From Bacteroidales bacterium 52_46 (GTDB lineage: Bacteria; Bacteroidota; Bacteroidia; Bacteroidales; Muribaculaceae), in contig MNQK01000030.1 in assembly GCA_001915385.1 (NCBI GenBank), positions 45,225 to 109,224 on the forward strand: a stretch of DNA of 64,000 nt. The letters run 5' to 3'. A program made the translations under genes and the position numbers. The notes under the pieces are model-generated. The model was not told where the DNA came from, did no database searches, and worked only from the letters and a program-made list of their open reading frames with translations. Shown in pieces: positions 8,827-17,731 of the stretch. The stretch's first letter is position 1; each line of letters opens with the position of its first letter.

Positions 8827-8831
8827 TTAAA
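8798..8831 (+). repeat. 17-bp tandem duplication at the end of the first GT8 gene
   Basis: AACGCATATTAGTTAAA occurs twice back to back (8798-8814 and 8815-8831). Because 17 is not a multiple of three, the second copy is read in another frame and supplies the stop codon TAG at 8824-8826. Without the duplication the gene would end a few codons further on with a different tail. Confidence 0.9.
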
Positions 8832-8866
8832 GGGGAGACAGGCAAATTATAAATTCTGCATTTGAT

Positions 8867-9889
8867 ATGGGAACCATACATATAGCTTTACCCTCCGATG
8901 AGAACTATGTAATCGGCCTTACCGTCACAGCCGGCAGTATTGCCTATCATGCATCAAAAGACGTAAAATTAATGATGCATATCCTTGACGGGGGAATCAA
9001 AGATGACACATTCGCCAAGATGGCGGAGAAAATACACAAATTGCACCCACATGTAGAATTTCACCGGATTGCCGTTGATGAAACTCTTTTTAAGAACTAC
9101 CCGGTATGGTCAGGCAACAAAATGACCTACGCACGCCTGCTACTGGCAGAAGCATTACCTGACGTATCGCATATAATATATTCCGACACAGATTTCCTAT
9201 GGCTAATCGATATAGCTGAATTATGGCAAGAGCGTTCGGATAAGGAAATATTTCTGGGAGTTCAGGATCATCCGGAAACGATAACAAGAGAAGCATTATG
9301 GGCGAAACAGCATGGGCTGCCCTTTGACCATAACCGTTATTTCGGAGCCGGATTGTCATTTTATAATCTTGACAAGTTCCGCGAGGAAGGAATAATCGGA
9401 CAAGTTACTGATTTTTTAGGGAAATACCCTGACGTGTTTTTTGCCGACCAGACAGCATTGAACTACCTCCTCCACGACAGAGTCAAATTTTTACCCCAGA
9501 AATGGCAGACGCTCTCAATAGCTCTTACGCCAGAAAATGTCAGCCACCCGATTGCAATACATTATGGAGGCGATATACCCTGGCGTCGTGACAAATTCTG
9601 GACATTTCCCATATCTGACAGTACGCTTTTATGGTATGCAATGCTCGACCACATAAATGGCCAACGTCCCGGCACATCAATAAAATCACATCTCACCACA
9701 TGGCAACGGATATATAAACGCGCATTGGCCAACATCTATCATCACTCAGTATCAAGAGTAATATTCAATTATATGCTCAAAGTTAGTGGAAGAGCATCAT
9801 ATATAACAAATCTCAATAGATTTGTCATAGATCTCGGCATATCGAACCGTACCGCTACATACCGGGTATTATTACTGGATCTCCAATAA
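8867..9889 (+). CDS. Family 8 glycosyltransferase, copy 2 of tandem pair
   Basis: 340 residues, same architecture as the preceding gene: HIALPSDENYVIGL, DTD at 107-109, and HYGGDIPW. The first ~125 residues are almost the same as copy 1 and long nucleotide stretches are identical, while residues after about 125, which in GT8 enzymes contribute to acceptor and donor choice, have diverged (for example FLGVQDHPETI against FMSTLDFPTTI). The pair probably arose by duplication and adds two different sugars or linkages. It is separated from copy 1 by 40 bp and from the flippase by 32 bp, so all belong to one transcript. Confidence 0.88.
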   Translation: MGTIHIALPSDENYVIGLTVTAGSIAYHASKDVKLMMHILDGGIKDDTFAKMAEKIHKLHPHVEFHRIAVDETLFKNYPVWSGNKMTYARLLLAEALPDVSHIIYSDTDFLWLIDIAELWQERSDKEIFLGVQDHPETITREALWAKQHGLPFDHNRYFGAGLSFYNLDKFREEGIIGQVTDFLGKYPDVFFADQTALNYLLHDRVKFLPQKWQTLSIALTPENVSHPIAIHYGGDIPWRRDKFWTFPISDSTLLWYAMLDHINGQRPGTSIKSHLTTWQRIYKRALANIYHHSVSRVIFNYMLKVSGRASYITNLNRFVIDLGISNRTATYRVLLLDLQ

Positions 9890-9921
9890 TATTTAAATTT
9901 ACAAAAAACAATTATTTCCCC

Positions 9922-11352
9922 ATGGTTGAACCGTCTTTAAAAAAGAGAACATTTCATGGTGTAATTTGGAAAATAGTTGAAACTGGTGGAACTCAGTTTA
10001 TACAACTTGTAGTAAGTATATTTCTTGCACGACTTGTGATGCCCAATCAATTTTCAGCCATCGCAATGTTATCAATATTTCTCGCGTTGGCTCGAGTATT
10101 TGTCGACTCAGGCTTTTCAAGTGCTTTGATGAGAAAACCAAATAGGACACAAACAGATTGCTGCACTGTCTTTTATTCCAACATAATCATTTCAGTAATA
10201 ACATATATAATTTTATTTTTTTGTGCACCACTAGTCGCTGATTTTTACGAACTTCCAGAATTGATAATTCTACTGCGAGTAATGGCATTGTGTATTATAA
10301 TTGGAGCATTCTCTGCTGTCCAGAAGACTCTATTTACAGTAGAAATGAACTTTAAAGCTTTGGCTTATTATAATATGGCGGCATTAGTTATATCGGGTTG
10401 TGTAGGCATATATATGGCTTATAAAGGATTTCAAGTCTGGGCACTCGTCGCGCAATCAATTTTAAATACCACTATAAATACCATATTCGTCTGGTACAAA
10501 TCAACATGGCGTCCCTCTATATTATTCTCTACAAAATCACTGAAAGAATTTTTCAAATTTGGTTCAAAACTTTTAAGCTCTCAACTCCTTAATACATTTT
10601 TTAACAATATATATGGGGTAGTAATTGGTAAAATTTTTGCGAGACCAGACTTAGCATTCTACAACAGAGCACAAGTATTAAATAACATGACATCAACTAC
10701 GCCAACGTATGTCATAGCCGGGGTTTCCTATCCAGCATTTTGTAAAATGCAAGAGGATAATGACAGGCTGCGTGAAGGTTATCGAAAAATGATAATAATT
10801 TGTTCTTTTATAATATTTCCTCTAAGTTTAGGAATAGGCGGCGTTTCATTTCCGTTGATTAATGTACTATATACTGAAGCTTGGATTTATGCCGCAACAC
10901 TCCTGCAGATTATTGTTTTTGCCGGAATGTGGTATCCGATACATGCCATAAATGTCAATTTTCTCCTTGTAAAAGGACGAAGTGACATTGTTCTTCGAAT
11001 TGAAGTCATAAAGAAAGTCGTTGCCGTTTTAATCATGTGCATCACAATTCCATTAGGCCTTGAAGCGATGTGTGCCGGTGGAATTGTGTCATCATTGATT
11101 TCCTTGTTTATAAACACACATTATACAGGAAAATTTCTTGGAATGGGAATCATGCAACAAGCAAAAGATTTCGGACCATATCTCATTCTTTCTTTTGTAA
11201 TGTTTTTAGGGTGTAAAACATGTTCTACTATAATGGGAAACGGTATTGACAGCCTTGTCATTTCCATACTATTAGGAATAATAATTTATTTAGGGGGAGC
11301 AATAATATTCAAACTAAAAGGGCTGAAATTGCTCCTGACACTAAGAAAATAA
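9922..11352 (+). CDS. wzx: Wzx-type oligosaccharide flippase
   Basis: 476 residues, almost entirely alternating hydrophobic segments (about 12-14 predicted membrane helices), the size and plan of the polysaccharide transporter (PST) branch of the MOP superfamily. The start, KKRTFHGVIWKIVETGG, is typical of Bacteroidales Wzx proteins. It would flip lipid-linked repeat units across the inner membrane for polymerisation by the Wzy protein encoded at 20424. Codon use is AT-rich like its neighbours. Confidence 0.9.
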   Translation: MVEPSLKKRTFHGVIWKIVETGGTQFIQLVVSIFLARLVMPNQFSAIAMLSIFLALARVFVDSGFSSALMRKPNRTQTDCCTVFYSNIIISVITYIILFFCAPLVADFYELPELIILLRVMALCIIIGAFSAVQKTLFTVEMNFKALAYYNMAALVISGCVGIYMAYKGFQVWALVAQSILNTTINTIFVWYKSTWRPSILFSTKSLKEFFKFGSKLLSSQLLNTFFNNIYGVVIGKIFARPDLAFYNRAQVLNNMTSTTPTYVIAGVSYPAFCKMQEDNDRLREGYRKMIIICSFIIFPLSLGIGGVSFPLINVLYTEAWIYAATLLQIIVFAGMWYPIHAINVNFLLVKGRSDIVLRIEVIKKVVAVLIMCITIPLGLEAMCAGGIVSSLISLFINTHYTGKFLGMGIMQQAKDFGPYLILSFVMFLGCKTCSTIMGNGIDSLVISILLGIIIYLGGAIIFKLKGLKLLLTLRK

Positions 11353-11392
11353 ATACAAACCGAATATCATCCTCAAAGATATACATTATAAT

Positions 11393-12496
11393 ATGAATCA
11401 GATAACCGTTACAGCGCCTCTTCTTCCTGATTTAAAAGAGTTTACTGAGTTACTTAAAGATATATGGAATAAAAAATGGATTACCAACAACGGAGAATAC
11501 CACAAGCGTCTTGAATCAGCACTTGCCGAATATCTAAAAGTGCCATATCTGTCTCTATTTACCAACGGCACGTTACCTTTGATTACCGCATTACAGGCAT
11601 TAAGGATAACCGGGGAAGTCATAACGACTCCGTATAGTTTTGTTGCGACAACTCATTCGTTGTGGTGGAACGGCATCAAGCCTGTTTTTGTTGACATCGA
11701 CTCTGCCAATTGTGGGATAGACCCGACAAAAATAGAAGCTGCCATAACTCCTAAAACCACGGCAATCATGCCGGTTCACTGTTACGGTAAACCTTGCGAC
11801 ACAAAAGCGATACAAGAAATTGCCGATAAATACGGACTGAAGGTAATATATGATGCAGCCCATGCATTTGGAGTGGAAGTGAATGGGAAATCAATTCTTA
11901 ACGAAGGTGATATATCGACTCTTTCATTTCATGCTACTAAAGTGTATAACACCATTGAAGGCGGTGCAATGGTAATGAAGGACGAACAGACAAAGAAAAG
12001 AATTGATTATCTGAAGAATTTCGGATTTGCCAATGAAACTACAGTAGTAGCTCCCGGTATAAATTCCAAAATGGACGAAGTAAGAGCGGCCTACGGTATG
12101 CTAAACTTACAATTGGTAGATTCTGCTATTGAGGCCAGGCAAAAAGTGGCGAATTCATATCGCAAAGTATTGAGAGATATTGACGGTATAACGTTCTTTG
12201 ATGATATGCCGGGTGTACGTCACAATTACAGCTATTTTCCTATCTTCATAGATGCATCAAAATTCGGGTGCACGAGAGATGAACTATACTTCAAGATGAG
12301 AGAAGCCAATGTACTCGGTCGGCGCTATTTTTATCCTCTCATTTCCGAATTCAGCACATATCGCGGTCTTCCATCTGCATCACGTGAAAATCTTCCGGAA
12401 TCATATAAATTGGCAGATACTGTATTATGTCTTCCTATGCATCATGAACTCTCAGATGACGATATTGAAAGAGTCCTTAATTGTATAATAAACTAA
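11393..12496 (+). CDS. DegT/DnrJ/EryC1/StrS sugar aminotransferase (VioA-like)
   Basis: 367 residues; PLP-dependent aminotransferase of nucleotide-linked keto sugars. Visible: FTNGTLPL (pyridoxal phosphate pocket), PYSFVATTH, DAAHAFG (the aspartate that pairs with the cofactor nitrogen) and the Schiff-base lysine in SFHATKVYNT followed by EGGAM. The FHATK active-site form resembles VioA-type enzymes that make dTDP-4-amino-4,6-dideoxyglucose, so a 4-amino sugar is the likely product, but the substrate is inferred. It lies in the transferase cluster and would use the same 4-keto-6-deoxy pool as the dideoxysugar cassette. Confidence 0.88.
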   Translation: MNQITVTAPLLPDLKEFTELLKDIWNKKWITNNGEYHKRLESALAEYLKVPYLSLFTNGTLPLITALQALRITGEVITTPYSFVATTHSLWWNGIKPVFVDIDSANCGIDPTKIEAAITPKTTAIMPVHCYGKPCDTKAIQEIADKYGLKVIYDAAHAFGVEVNGKSILNEGDISTLSFHATKVYNTIEGGAMVMKDEQTKKRIDYLKNFGFANETTVVAPGINSKMDEVRAAYGMLNLQLVDSAIEARQKVANSYRKVLRDIDGITFFDDMPGVRHNYSYFPIFIDASKFGCTRDELYFKMREANVLGRRYFYPLISEFSTYRGLPSASRENLPESYKLADTVLCLPMHHELSDDDIERVLNCIIN

Positions 12497-12498
12497 CT

Positions 12499-12651
12499 GC
12501 CAATCACATTCTCAAGAAAAAAAACCAATATATCCAAATACCATTCAACAATATTGGATTTCGTTTAGTGCTGAGATTAAAGCGTGAATTCATTAAGTTG
12601 CGCAGTTATTTTTATAATACGCATTTCAGATATAGATTGTTGTCAGAATAA
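12499..12651 (+). pseudogene. Possible C-terminal remnant of a lost gene
   Basis: In the +1 frame relative to the aminotransferase end, a frame without start codon runs to the stop at 12649-12651. It reads IPFNNIGFRLVLRLKREF and then RSYFYNTHFRYRLLSE, which looks like the basic tail of a real protein rather than random sequence. No start or domain is present. It may be what is left of a transferase or acyltransferase gene deleted when the locus was reshuffled. Family not recognised. Confidence 0.3.
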
Positions 12652-12805
12652 AATTCATTCTCCCCTAACAAAGAAGATATATTATTTCTCATACTGTATT
12701 TTACAAATCCTAAAACAGAACGATGTCAATCAAATATCTGATTGCAAATATTACCTCTCTTTAATACATAATAAAAATACAACAAAACATTGATACTTAA
12801 TAACA
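12652..12805. other. AT-rich spacer before GT2 gene, nothing recognised
   Basis: Very AT-rich sequence between the remnant above and the next transferase. The small open frame at 12584-12793 has no recognisable features and crosses the remnant in another frame; it is not considered a gene. No clear promoter motif was seen. Confidence 0.5.
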
Positions 12806-13807
12806 ATGAGTCAACCGTTGGTAGCAATACATTGTATCGCATATAATCAGGACAAATATATTCGTGAGACGTTGGAAGGGTTCGTGATGCAAAAAACAAA
12901 TTTTCCGTTTGTAGCAATTGTTCATGATGATGCCTCTACTGACAATACAGCTGTTATAATCAGGGAATATGCTCAAAAATATCCGAATATAATCAACCCA
13001 ATATATGAAACTGAAAACCAATATAGCAAACCGGGGAATCCGTTAGGAAAGATTATGATGCAAGCCATTGAAAAAACCGGAGCAAAATACGTGGCATATT
13101 GCGAAGGAGATGATTATTGGACAGACCCTCTTAAACTACAAAAACAAGTTGATTTTTTGGAAAACAACCCTGACTATTCCCTCGTATGCTGTAATGCAGA
13201 CAATTATATACAAACTGAGAAACGATTAATTAAATGTCAATTTATTAAAAAGGGGACTTTCGATATAAATTATTTAATAATTCAAAACAACATTGTCACA
13301 TGCTCAACCATGTTGAGAAAAAACTTATTAAATTCATATTATAAAGAAACGACCTTACACTCATCCGGGTTGTATTTCGGAGACTATCAACTTTGGCTAT
13401 ACATGTCGACATTAGGAAAATGCATGTATTTATCAGACATTATGTGTGTCTATCGAATATGTCCAAGCGGTGTATCAAAGATGAAACACGACGCACAACG
13501 AATTAAATGGATGCATTCCCGTCTTTTAGTATTAGATTATTATACTAATAAGTATAATGTTGATGATGACGCTAAAGTTAAAGCATATTTCAACTTTTAT
13601 CGCCATTGGGCTTTCTTTGCAGCATATCATAGAGATAAAAAAGTATATGAGCGTGCTAAAAAATTCTACTCAGAGAACAGGTATTTTCAGACAGTAACAT
13701 TTTTTAAATTTGTAAAGACATTTCGCTATCCTAAACAATTATGGGCTTTTATAGATAGGCACAACCGAATCAGTTACCACACGACCAAATCTTTCGAACC
13801 TAAATGA
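12806..13807 (+). CDS. Family 2 glycosyltransferase
   Basis: 333 residues. The GT-A fold starts with VAIHCIAYNQDKYI, then HDDASTDNT (nucleotide-binding aspartates, about 40-48) and YCEGDDYWTDP (the DxD-type metal site, about 99-109). This is the inverting GT2 group common in Bacteroidales capsule loci. After ~235 residues the sequence is a basic, aromatic-rich tail. It acts in the cytosol or at the inner membrane to extend the repeat unit; donor and acceptor are unknown. Confidence 0.88.
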   Translation: MSQPLVAIHCIAYNQDKYIRETLEGFVMQKTNFPFVAIVHDDASTDNTAVIIREYAQKYPNIINPIYETENQYSKPGNPLGKIMMQAIEKTGAKYVAYCEGDDYWTDPLKLQKQVDFLENNPDYSLVCCNADNYIQTEKRLIKCQFIKKGTFDINYLIIQNNIVTCSTMLRKNLLNSYYKETTLHSSGLYFGDYQLWLYMSTLGKCMYLSDIMCVYRICPSGVSKMKHDAQRIKWMHSRLLVLDYYTNKYNVDDDAKVKAYFNFYRHWAFFAAYHRDKKVYERAKKFYSENRYFQTVTFFKFVKTFRYPKQLWAFIDRHNRISYHTTKSFEPK

Positions 13808-13951
13808 TATTATTCTCAATATATCTTAAATTAAAAGGATATCAAAACAACATTTATGTAACATTTTAATTAATTACTATATTCTGAAAGCTTAAATACC
13901 ATTCTACTCTACTAAAATTATTTAAGGTCTAATTTATTTCTATATTTATCT

Positions 13952-15178
13952 ATGCCCACGTTAGCTGAAAATTTATTGTGTTCGGGATGTAGTGCATGCT
14001 CAGTCACTTGTCCCAAAGGGGCAATTTCCATGGTTGAAGATTTCGAGGGTTTTAAACGCCCCATTATCAATAGCAGCCTTTGTGTAGAGTGCGGACTATG
14101 CGAAAAAGCATGTCACGTGATTTCCCCTTACCCCGATAGGCGCCCGATTGAAATTTATGCAGCCCGGGCAAAAAATGACACGATAAGATTTGCGGCATCA
14201 TCAGGTGGCATTTTCCCATTGTTGGGAGCAAATACAATATCAGACGGTGGAATTGTCTGGGGAGTGAGATGGGACAGAAATAATCGCATACCACGAGCCA
14301 TTCATGACTATGCCAACACTATGCAAGGGCTTAAGGAATTCCGTGGTTCGAAATATGTGCAGTCACAAGTCAATAATATATATAAAACAGTAAAGTCTCA
14401 ACTGAACGAGGGACAAAATGTTCTCTTTTCCGGTACTCCGTGCCAGATATCAGGGCTTAAGCATTTCCTTAAAAAAGATTATCCAAATCTAACATGTTGC
14501 GAAGTGATATGTCATGGTGTACCAAGTCCTAAGGTGCTCAACGATTATATCGCTACTTTATTACCACAAAACTCGCCTGACCACGAATACCAAATAAAAG
14601 AGGTCACATTCCGCAACAAACTACACAAAGAGGGCGGGTGGCGCAACGGAGTAGTAGTAGTAGTAGTAGTAGTAGTAGACAAACACAATGGAACGGAAAA
14701 GGAATATGTCGTAAGTGACAGAAGAGCCGATACAGATCCTTATCTACGAGGTTTCCTGTGTGAGCTCATCAATCGACCGTCATGTCATAATTGTACAGTA
14801 CGCAATCTTAAGAGTGGCGCAGACATAACACTTGGCGATTTTTGGAAAATCCAAAAGTATGTCCCCCAAATTGATGATGATATGGGAGTATCCCTTGTAT
14901 GTATAAATACTGAAAAAGGGCAAAGACTATATAATGAAATCAAGCCCCAATTATCTGACTCTGTAGCTGTAAATTGGGATGCTGCGGTTGATAGTACCGG
15001 TGCATTAGTAGAGTCACCCAAGGCTCATCGTCGACGCTCCAGATTTTTTAAGGATTTTTCAAAAAACGGATTTCAGGAGAAGTCTATAATCAAGATGCTT
15101 AGACCTACGACAAAACAGATAATAAACAAGTATATACGAATTTTTAAGGCCAAAGTACGGCCATATATCAAAAAATGA
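13952..15178 (+). CDS. Coenzyme F420 hydrogenase/dehydrogenase beta-subunit-like iron-sulfur protein
   Basis: 408 residues. The N-terminus holds two 4Fe-4S cysteine clusters (CSGCSACSVTCP at about 11-22 and CVECGLCEKACH at about 43-54), followed by the FrhB-type C-terminal domain (SGTPCQISGLK, CCEVICHGVPSP, GDFWKIQKY). Such proteins recur in polysaccharide loci next to pyruvyltransferase-family genes, as here, where the stop and start codons overlap (ATGA). Their biochemical role in glycan synthesis is not established; a redox step on a sugar or pyruvyl group is a guess. A nine-codon GTA repeat interrupts the FrhB-like domain with nine consecutive valines (around residues 234-242). Confidence 0.85.
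   Translation: MPTLAENLLCSGCSACSVTCPKGAISMVEDFEGFKRPIINSSLCVECGLCEKACHVISPYPDRRPIEIYAARAKNDTIRFAASSGGIFPLLGANTISDGGIVWGVRWDRNNRIPRAIHDYANTMQGLKEFRGSKYVQSQVNNIYKTVKSQLNEGQNVLFSGTPCQISGLKHFLKKDYPNLTCCEVICHGVPSPKVLNDYIATLLPQNSPDHEYQIKEVTFRNKLHKEGGWRNGVVVVVVVVVDKHNGTEKEYVVSDRRADTDPYLRGFLCELINRPSCHNCTVRNLKSGADITLGDFWKIQKYVPQIDDDMGVSLVCINTEKGQRLYNEIKPQLSDSVAVNWDAAVDSTGALVESPKAHRRRSRFFKDFSKNGFQEKSIIKMLRPTTKQIINKYIRIFKAKVRPYIKK
14651..14677 (+). repeat. (GTA)9 trinucleotide repeat inside a coding region
   Basis: Nine perfect copies of GTA encode nine valines in a row. Unit gain or loss would change the protein length without shifting the frame. Confidence 0.95.
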
Positions 15179-16281
15179 AGACTGCTGTTATCACATACTG
15201 TCTTGGCTATAATTATGGAGCTATGCTACAGAGCTATGCCACGATAAAAGCGCTCGAAAGCATAGGGCATGAGGTGCAGTTGATAAACTTCCATCATCCC
15301 TGGAGTTTTGGACTCGACACTCGCGACTGGCGCAATTACGTGGGTCGTTCCCCTCGGATCTTGATGTCAAAGATTAAAACTATGTGGAAACAACGCACAT
15401 TGCGTAAAAAATTCTCTCCAATATGGGCGATGTGGCCGCTGACTGAATACTACGGTTGCGATGGGGACAGAATAATAGCCAATCCTCCCGAATGCGATTG
15501 TTTGATTTCCGGAAGCGATCAGACGTGGAACACATCCGCACCTAGAGAATTATTTGCACCATACTTTCTGAATTTCGGTTCTGACAGCATCAGGCGTATA
15601 TCCTATGCACCAAGCTTAGGCAACATAAAATTCCGAGAGGAAGATACCGAATGGATTGTTGAGCGTTTAAAAAGATATTCCGCCATAAGCGTCCGAGAAA
15701 AAGATGACGTAGACTATCTCGCCTCATTGGGTATTATGGATGTTGTACAGATGCCGGATCCTACCATGATTGTCCCTCGGAATGTCTACGATGAATTAAT
15801 CTCGGGTGAAGAGCACAGAAAGTATTCGGCTGTCATATATATGCTTGGGCCGAAAAATAAAGCAAATGAATCCCTGCTCACAAAAATACTGGACAATAAT
15901 GGTATTTGTCTAAAAGACGCGCTCAATGTAGAATTGCAGTCGTTTCACTGCAAAGGAGCAAAGAATAAAGTAACAACTGTAGCCGAATGGGTTGACGCAA
16001 TCGCTAATGCCGAAATTGTCATTACCAATTCATTCCATGCGGTTGTATTCAGCCTCATCTACGAAAAGCCTTTTGTTTTCGTCAAATTCAACGGAAATAA
16101 GGTCAAAAGCAATAACCGAATCGAAAACCTTCTGAATGGGACATCGGAGGAATGGCGCATGACTGACCTGTCTGCCAATCTTGATTTGTCTCCATATTAT
16201 AAAAAACCTGAGTTCAAACATAAGATTGATGAATTTTGCAAAATCGGGACTGATTATCTACGTAAAAACATTAAGCCATAA
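15175..16281 (+). CDS. Polysaccharide pyruvyl transferase family protein
   Basis: 368 residues of the PF04230 family (WcaK/CsaB-like). Visible: a GT-B-like N-terminal strand (AVITYCLGYNYGAML), SGSDQTWN in the middle, and NSFHAVVFSLIYEKPFV near the C-terminus, the family's conserved S-x-H region. Characterised members add a ketal pyruvate to a sugar; some relatives are transferases for other groups. The four-base overlap with the FrhB-like gene suggests the two products work together. If it is a true pyruvyltransferase, the polysaccharide would carry negatively charged pyruvate. Confidence 0.85.
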   Translation: MKTAVITYCLGYNYGAMLQSYATIKALESIGHEVQLINFHHPWSFGLDTRDWRNYVGRSPRILMSKIKTMWKQRTLRKKFSPIWAMWPLTEYYGCDGDRIIANPPECDCLISGSDQTWNTSAPRELFAPYFLNFGSDSIRRISYAPSLGNIKFREEDTEWIVERLKRYSAISVREKDDVDYLASLGIMDVVQMPDPTMIVPRNVYDELISGEEHRKYSAVIYMLGPKNKANESLLTKILDNNGICLKDALNVELQSFHCKGAKNKVTTVAEWVDAIANAEIVITNSFHAVVFSLIYEKPFVFVKFNGNKVKSNNRIENLLNGTSEEWRMTDLSANLDLSPYYKKPEFKHKIDEFCKIGTDYLRKNIKP

Positions 16282-16469
16282 ACGCATTCTTAGGCTTACC
16301 GCCATTTCAAAATTTTTATTTATAGCGTATTTGCCACATATCCGATCTGGCTATACTATGTATGTCGAGAAAGTACTCTGACCTTACAGCTTGTTAAACA
16401 TTGAAAATCAATTCAATGTTTACGCAACGATAGAAAACCGCATACCAATTAACGAAAAAGGCTAAACAG

Positions 16470-17690
16470 ATGTATACAAAGCCCAAAATATTGATTGCAA
16501 TGGACACCATGATGTGTGGTGGAATAGAGAAATCTCTGCTGTCACTATTGAATGTATTGGATAATTCGAGTGCTGATATCACATTACTCCTTAACGAGGA
16601 TAAAGGCCTGTTCATGAAGCTTATACCTGAATGGGTAAATGTCCATAAGATTGCATACAGCAAAAATATTTCCGATGAAAAAAGATTAGGCCGCAAACAA
16701 TTGCTTAAAAAGAATATTCGCAATTTAAGAATATTTCATTCGCTGAAACAATACCTGTCATTGCGCAAAGAGAACCGAAAACAGGAGGATGACCGATTAA
16801 TACACCGTTACAGACGTTATCACAATGAAATTATTGATGACAATATACTTTCTTCACATTATGATCTGGCCGTAGCATATGCGAATATCGAGCAGATGAT
16901 TTTAGTCAGCGACAAGATAAATGCGACTCGGAAAATTGCTTTTTTCCATACCGAACTTGATGGATTGACAAAAGATATAAACAGATATTGTGAAATTTTA
17001 AGCAAATTCGATACACTATATTGTGTATCAGAAGATTTGACTCTATCTCTTAAAAACAGACTTCCTGACTTCAATGACCGGATAAAACATTTTCCCCATA
17101 TATTCAATACCGGAATGATGAAGGAGTGGTCTGAAAAGTTTGAGGCGGAATGGAAAGGGAACGGTTTTAAGCTATTAAGCGTAGGACGTGTACAACATCA
17201 GAAAGGATTTGATCTTATTCCAGATATTGCCCATAACCTCCGGAAATCAAATATAAATTTTCAATGGTTAATCATAGGCGATGGACCTATGATTAAAGAC
17301 ATATCAAAGCGACTTACAGAATTAAACGTTCACGATTGTGTGACATTCTGCGGAATAAAAGAAAATCCGTATCCTTATTTTGCATCATGTGACATATATG
17401 TACAGCCATCCCGCTACGAAGGATATTGTTTGACTGTGGCAGAAGCAAGAGTGTTTGCCAGACCGATTATTGCAACACGTTTTGATGGAGCTAACGAGCA
17501 ATTGGAAGGAGGGATATGTGGAAAAATCGTTGATTGCGACATTGACCAATTGTCTATTGCCATAAAAGAGTTGGTGGACAACCCGAATTTGAGAGCACAA
17601 TACAGCAATGCTCTGATTAGGCAGAAAATAAATGATACTTCAGGTGCAGATATATTTATGGAAGAAGTTAAAAAGTCGATTCATCCCTAA
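16470..17690 (+). CDS. Family 4 glycosyltransferase
   Basis: 406 residues with a GT-B fold. The N-terminal glycine-rich loop is MMCGGIEKSLLSLL and the C-terminal donor-binding domain has VGRVQHQKGFD, GDGPMI and PSRYEGYCLTVAEA, which carries the E-x7-E catalytic/donor motif. Retaining GT4 enzymes use nucleotide sugars at the membrane surface. A basic lysine/arginine-rich segment around residues 75-115 fits membrane association. The 188-bp spacer before it holds no recognised signal. Confidence 0.88.
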   Translation: MYTKPKILIAMDTMMCGGIEKSLLSLLNVLDNSSADITLLLNEDKGLFMKLIPEWVNVHKIAYSKNISDEKRLGRKQLLKKNIRNLRIFHSLKQYLSLRKENRKQEDDRLIHRYRRYHNEIIDDNILSSHYDLAVAYANIEQMILVSDKINATRKIAFFHTELDGLTKDINRYCEILSKFDTLYCVSEDLTLSLKNRLPDFNDRIKHFPHIFNTGMMKEWSEKFEAEWKGNGFKLLSVGRVQHQKGFDLIPDIAHNLRKSNINFQWLIIGDGPMIKDISKRLTELNVHDCVTFCGIKENPYPYFASCDIYVQPSRYEGYCLTVAEARVFARPIIATRFDGANEQLEGGICGKIVDCDIDQLSIAIKELVDNPNLRAQYSNALIRQKINDTSGADIFMEEVKKSIHP

Positions 17691-17731
17691 CAAATTAGCT
17701 TCTTAAACGACAATTTAATACTGATTTAATA

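Noticed and set aside
12584..12793. 69-residue open frame in the spacer before the GT2 gene
   Set aside because: No recognisable features, AT-rich by chance, and conflicts with the more protein-like remnant frame.
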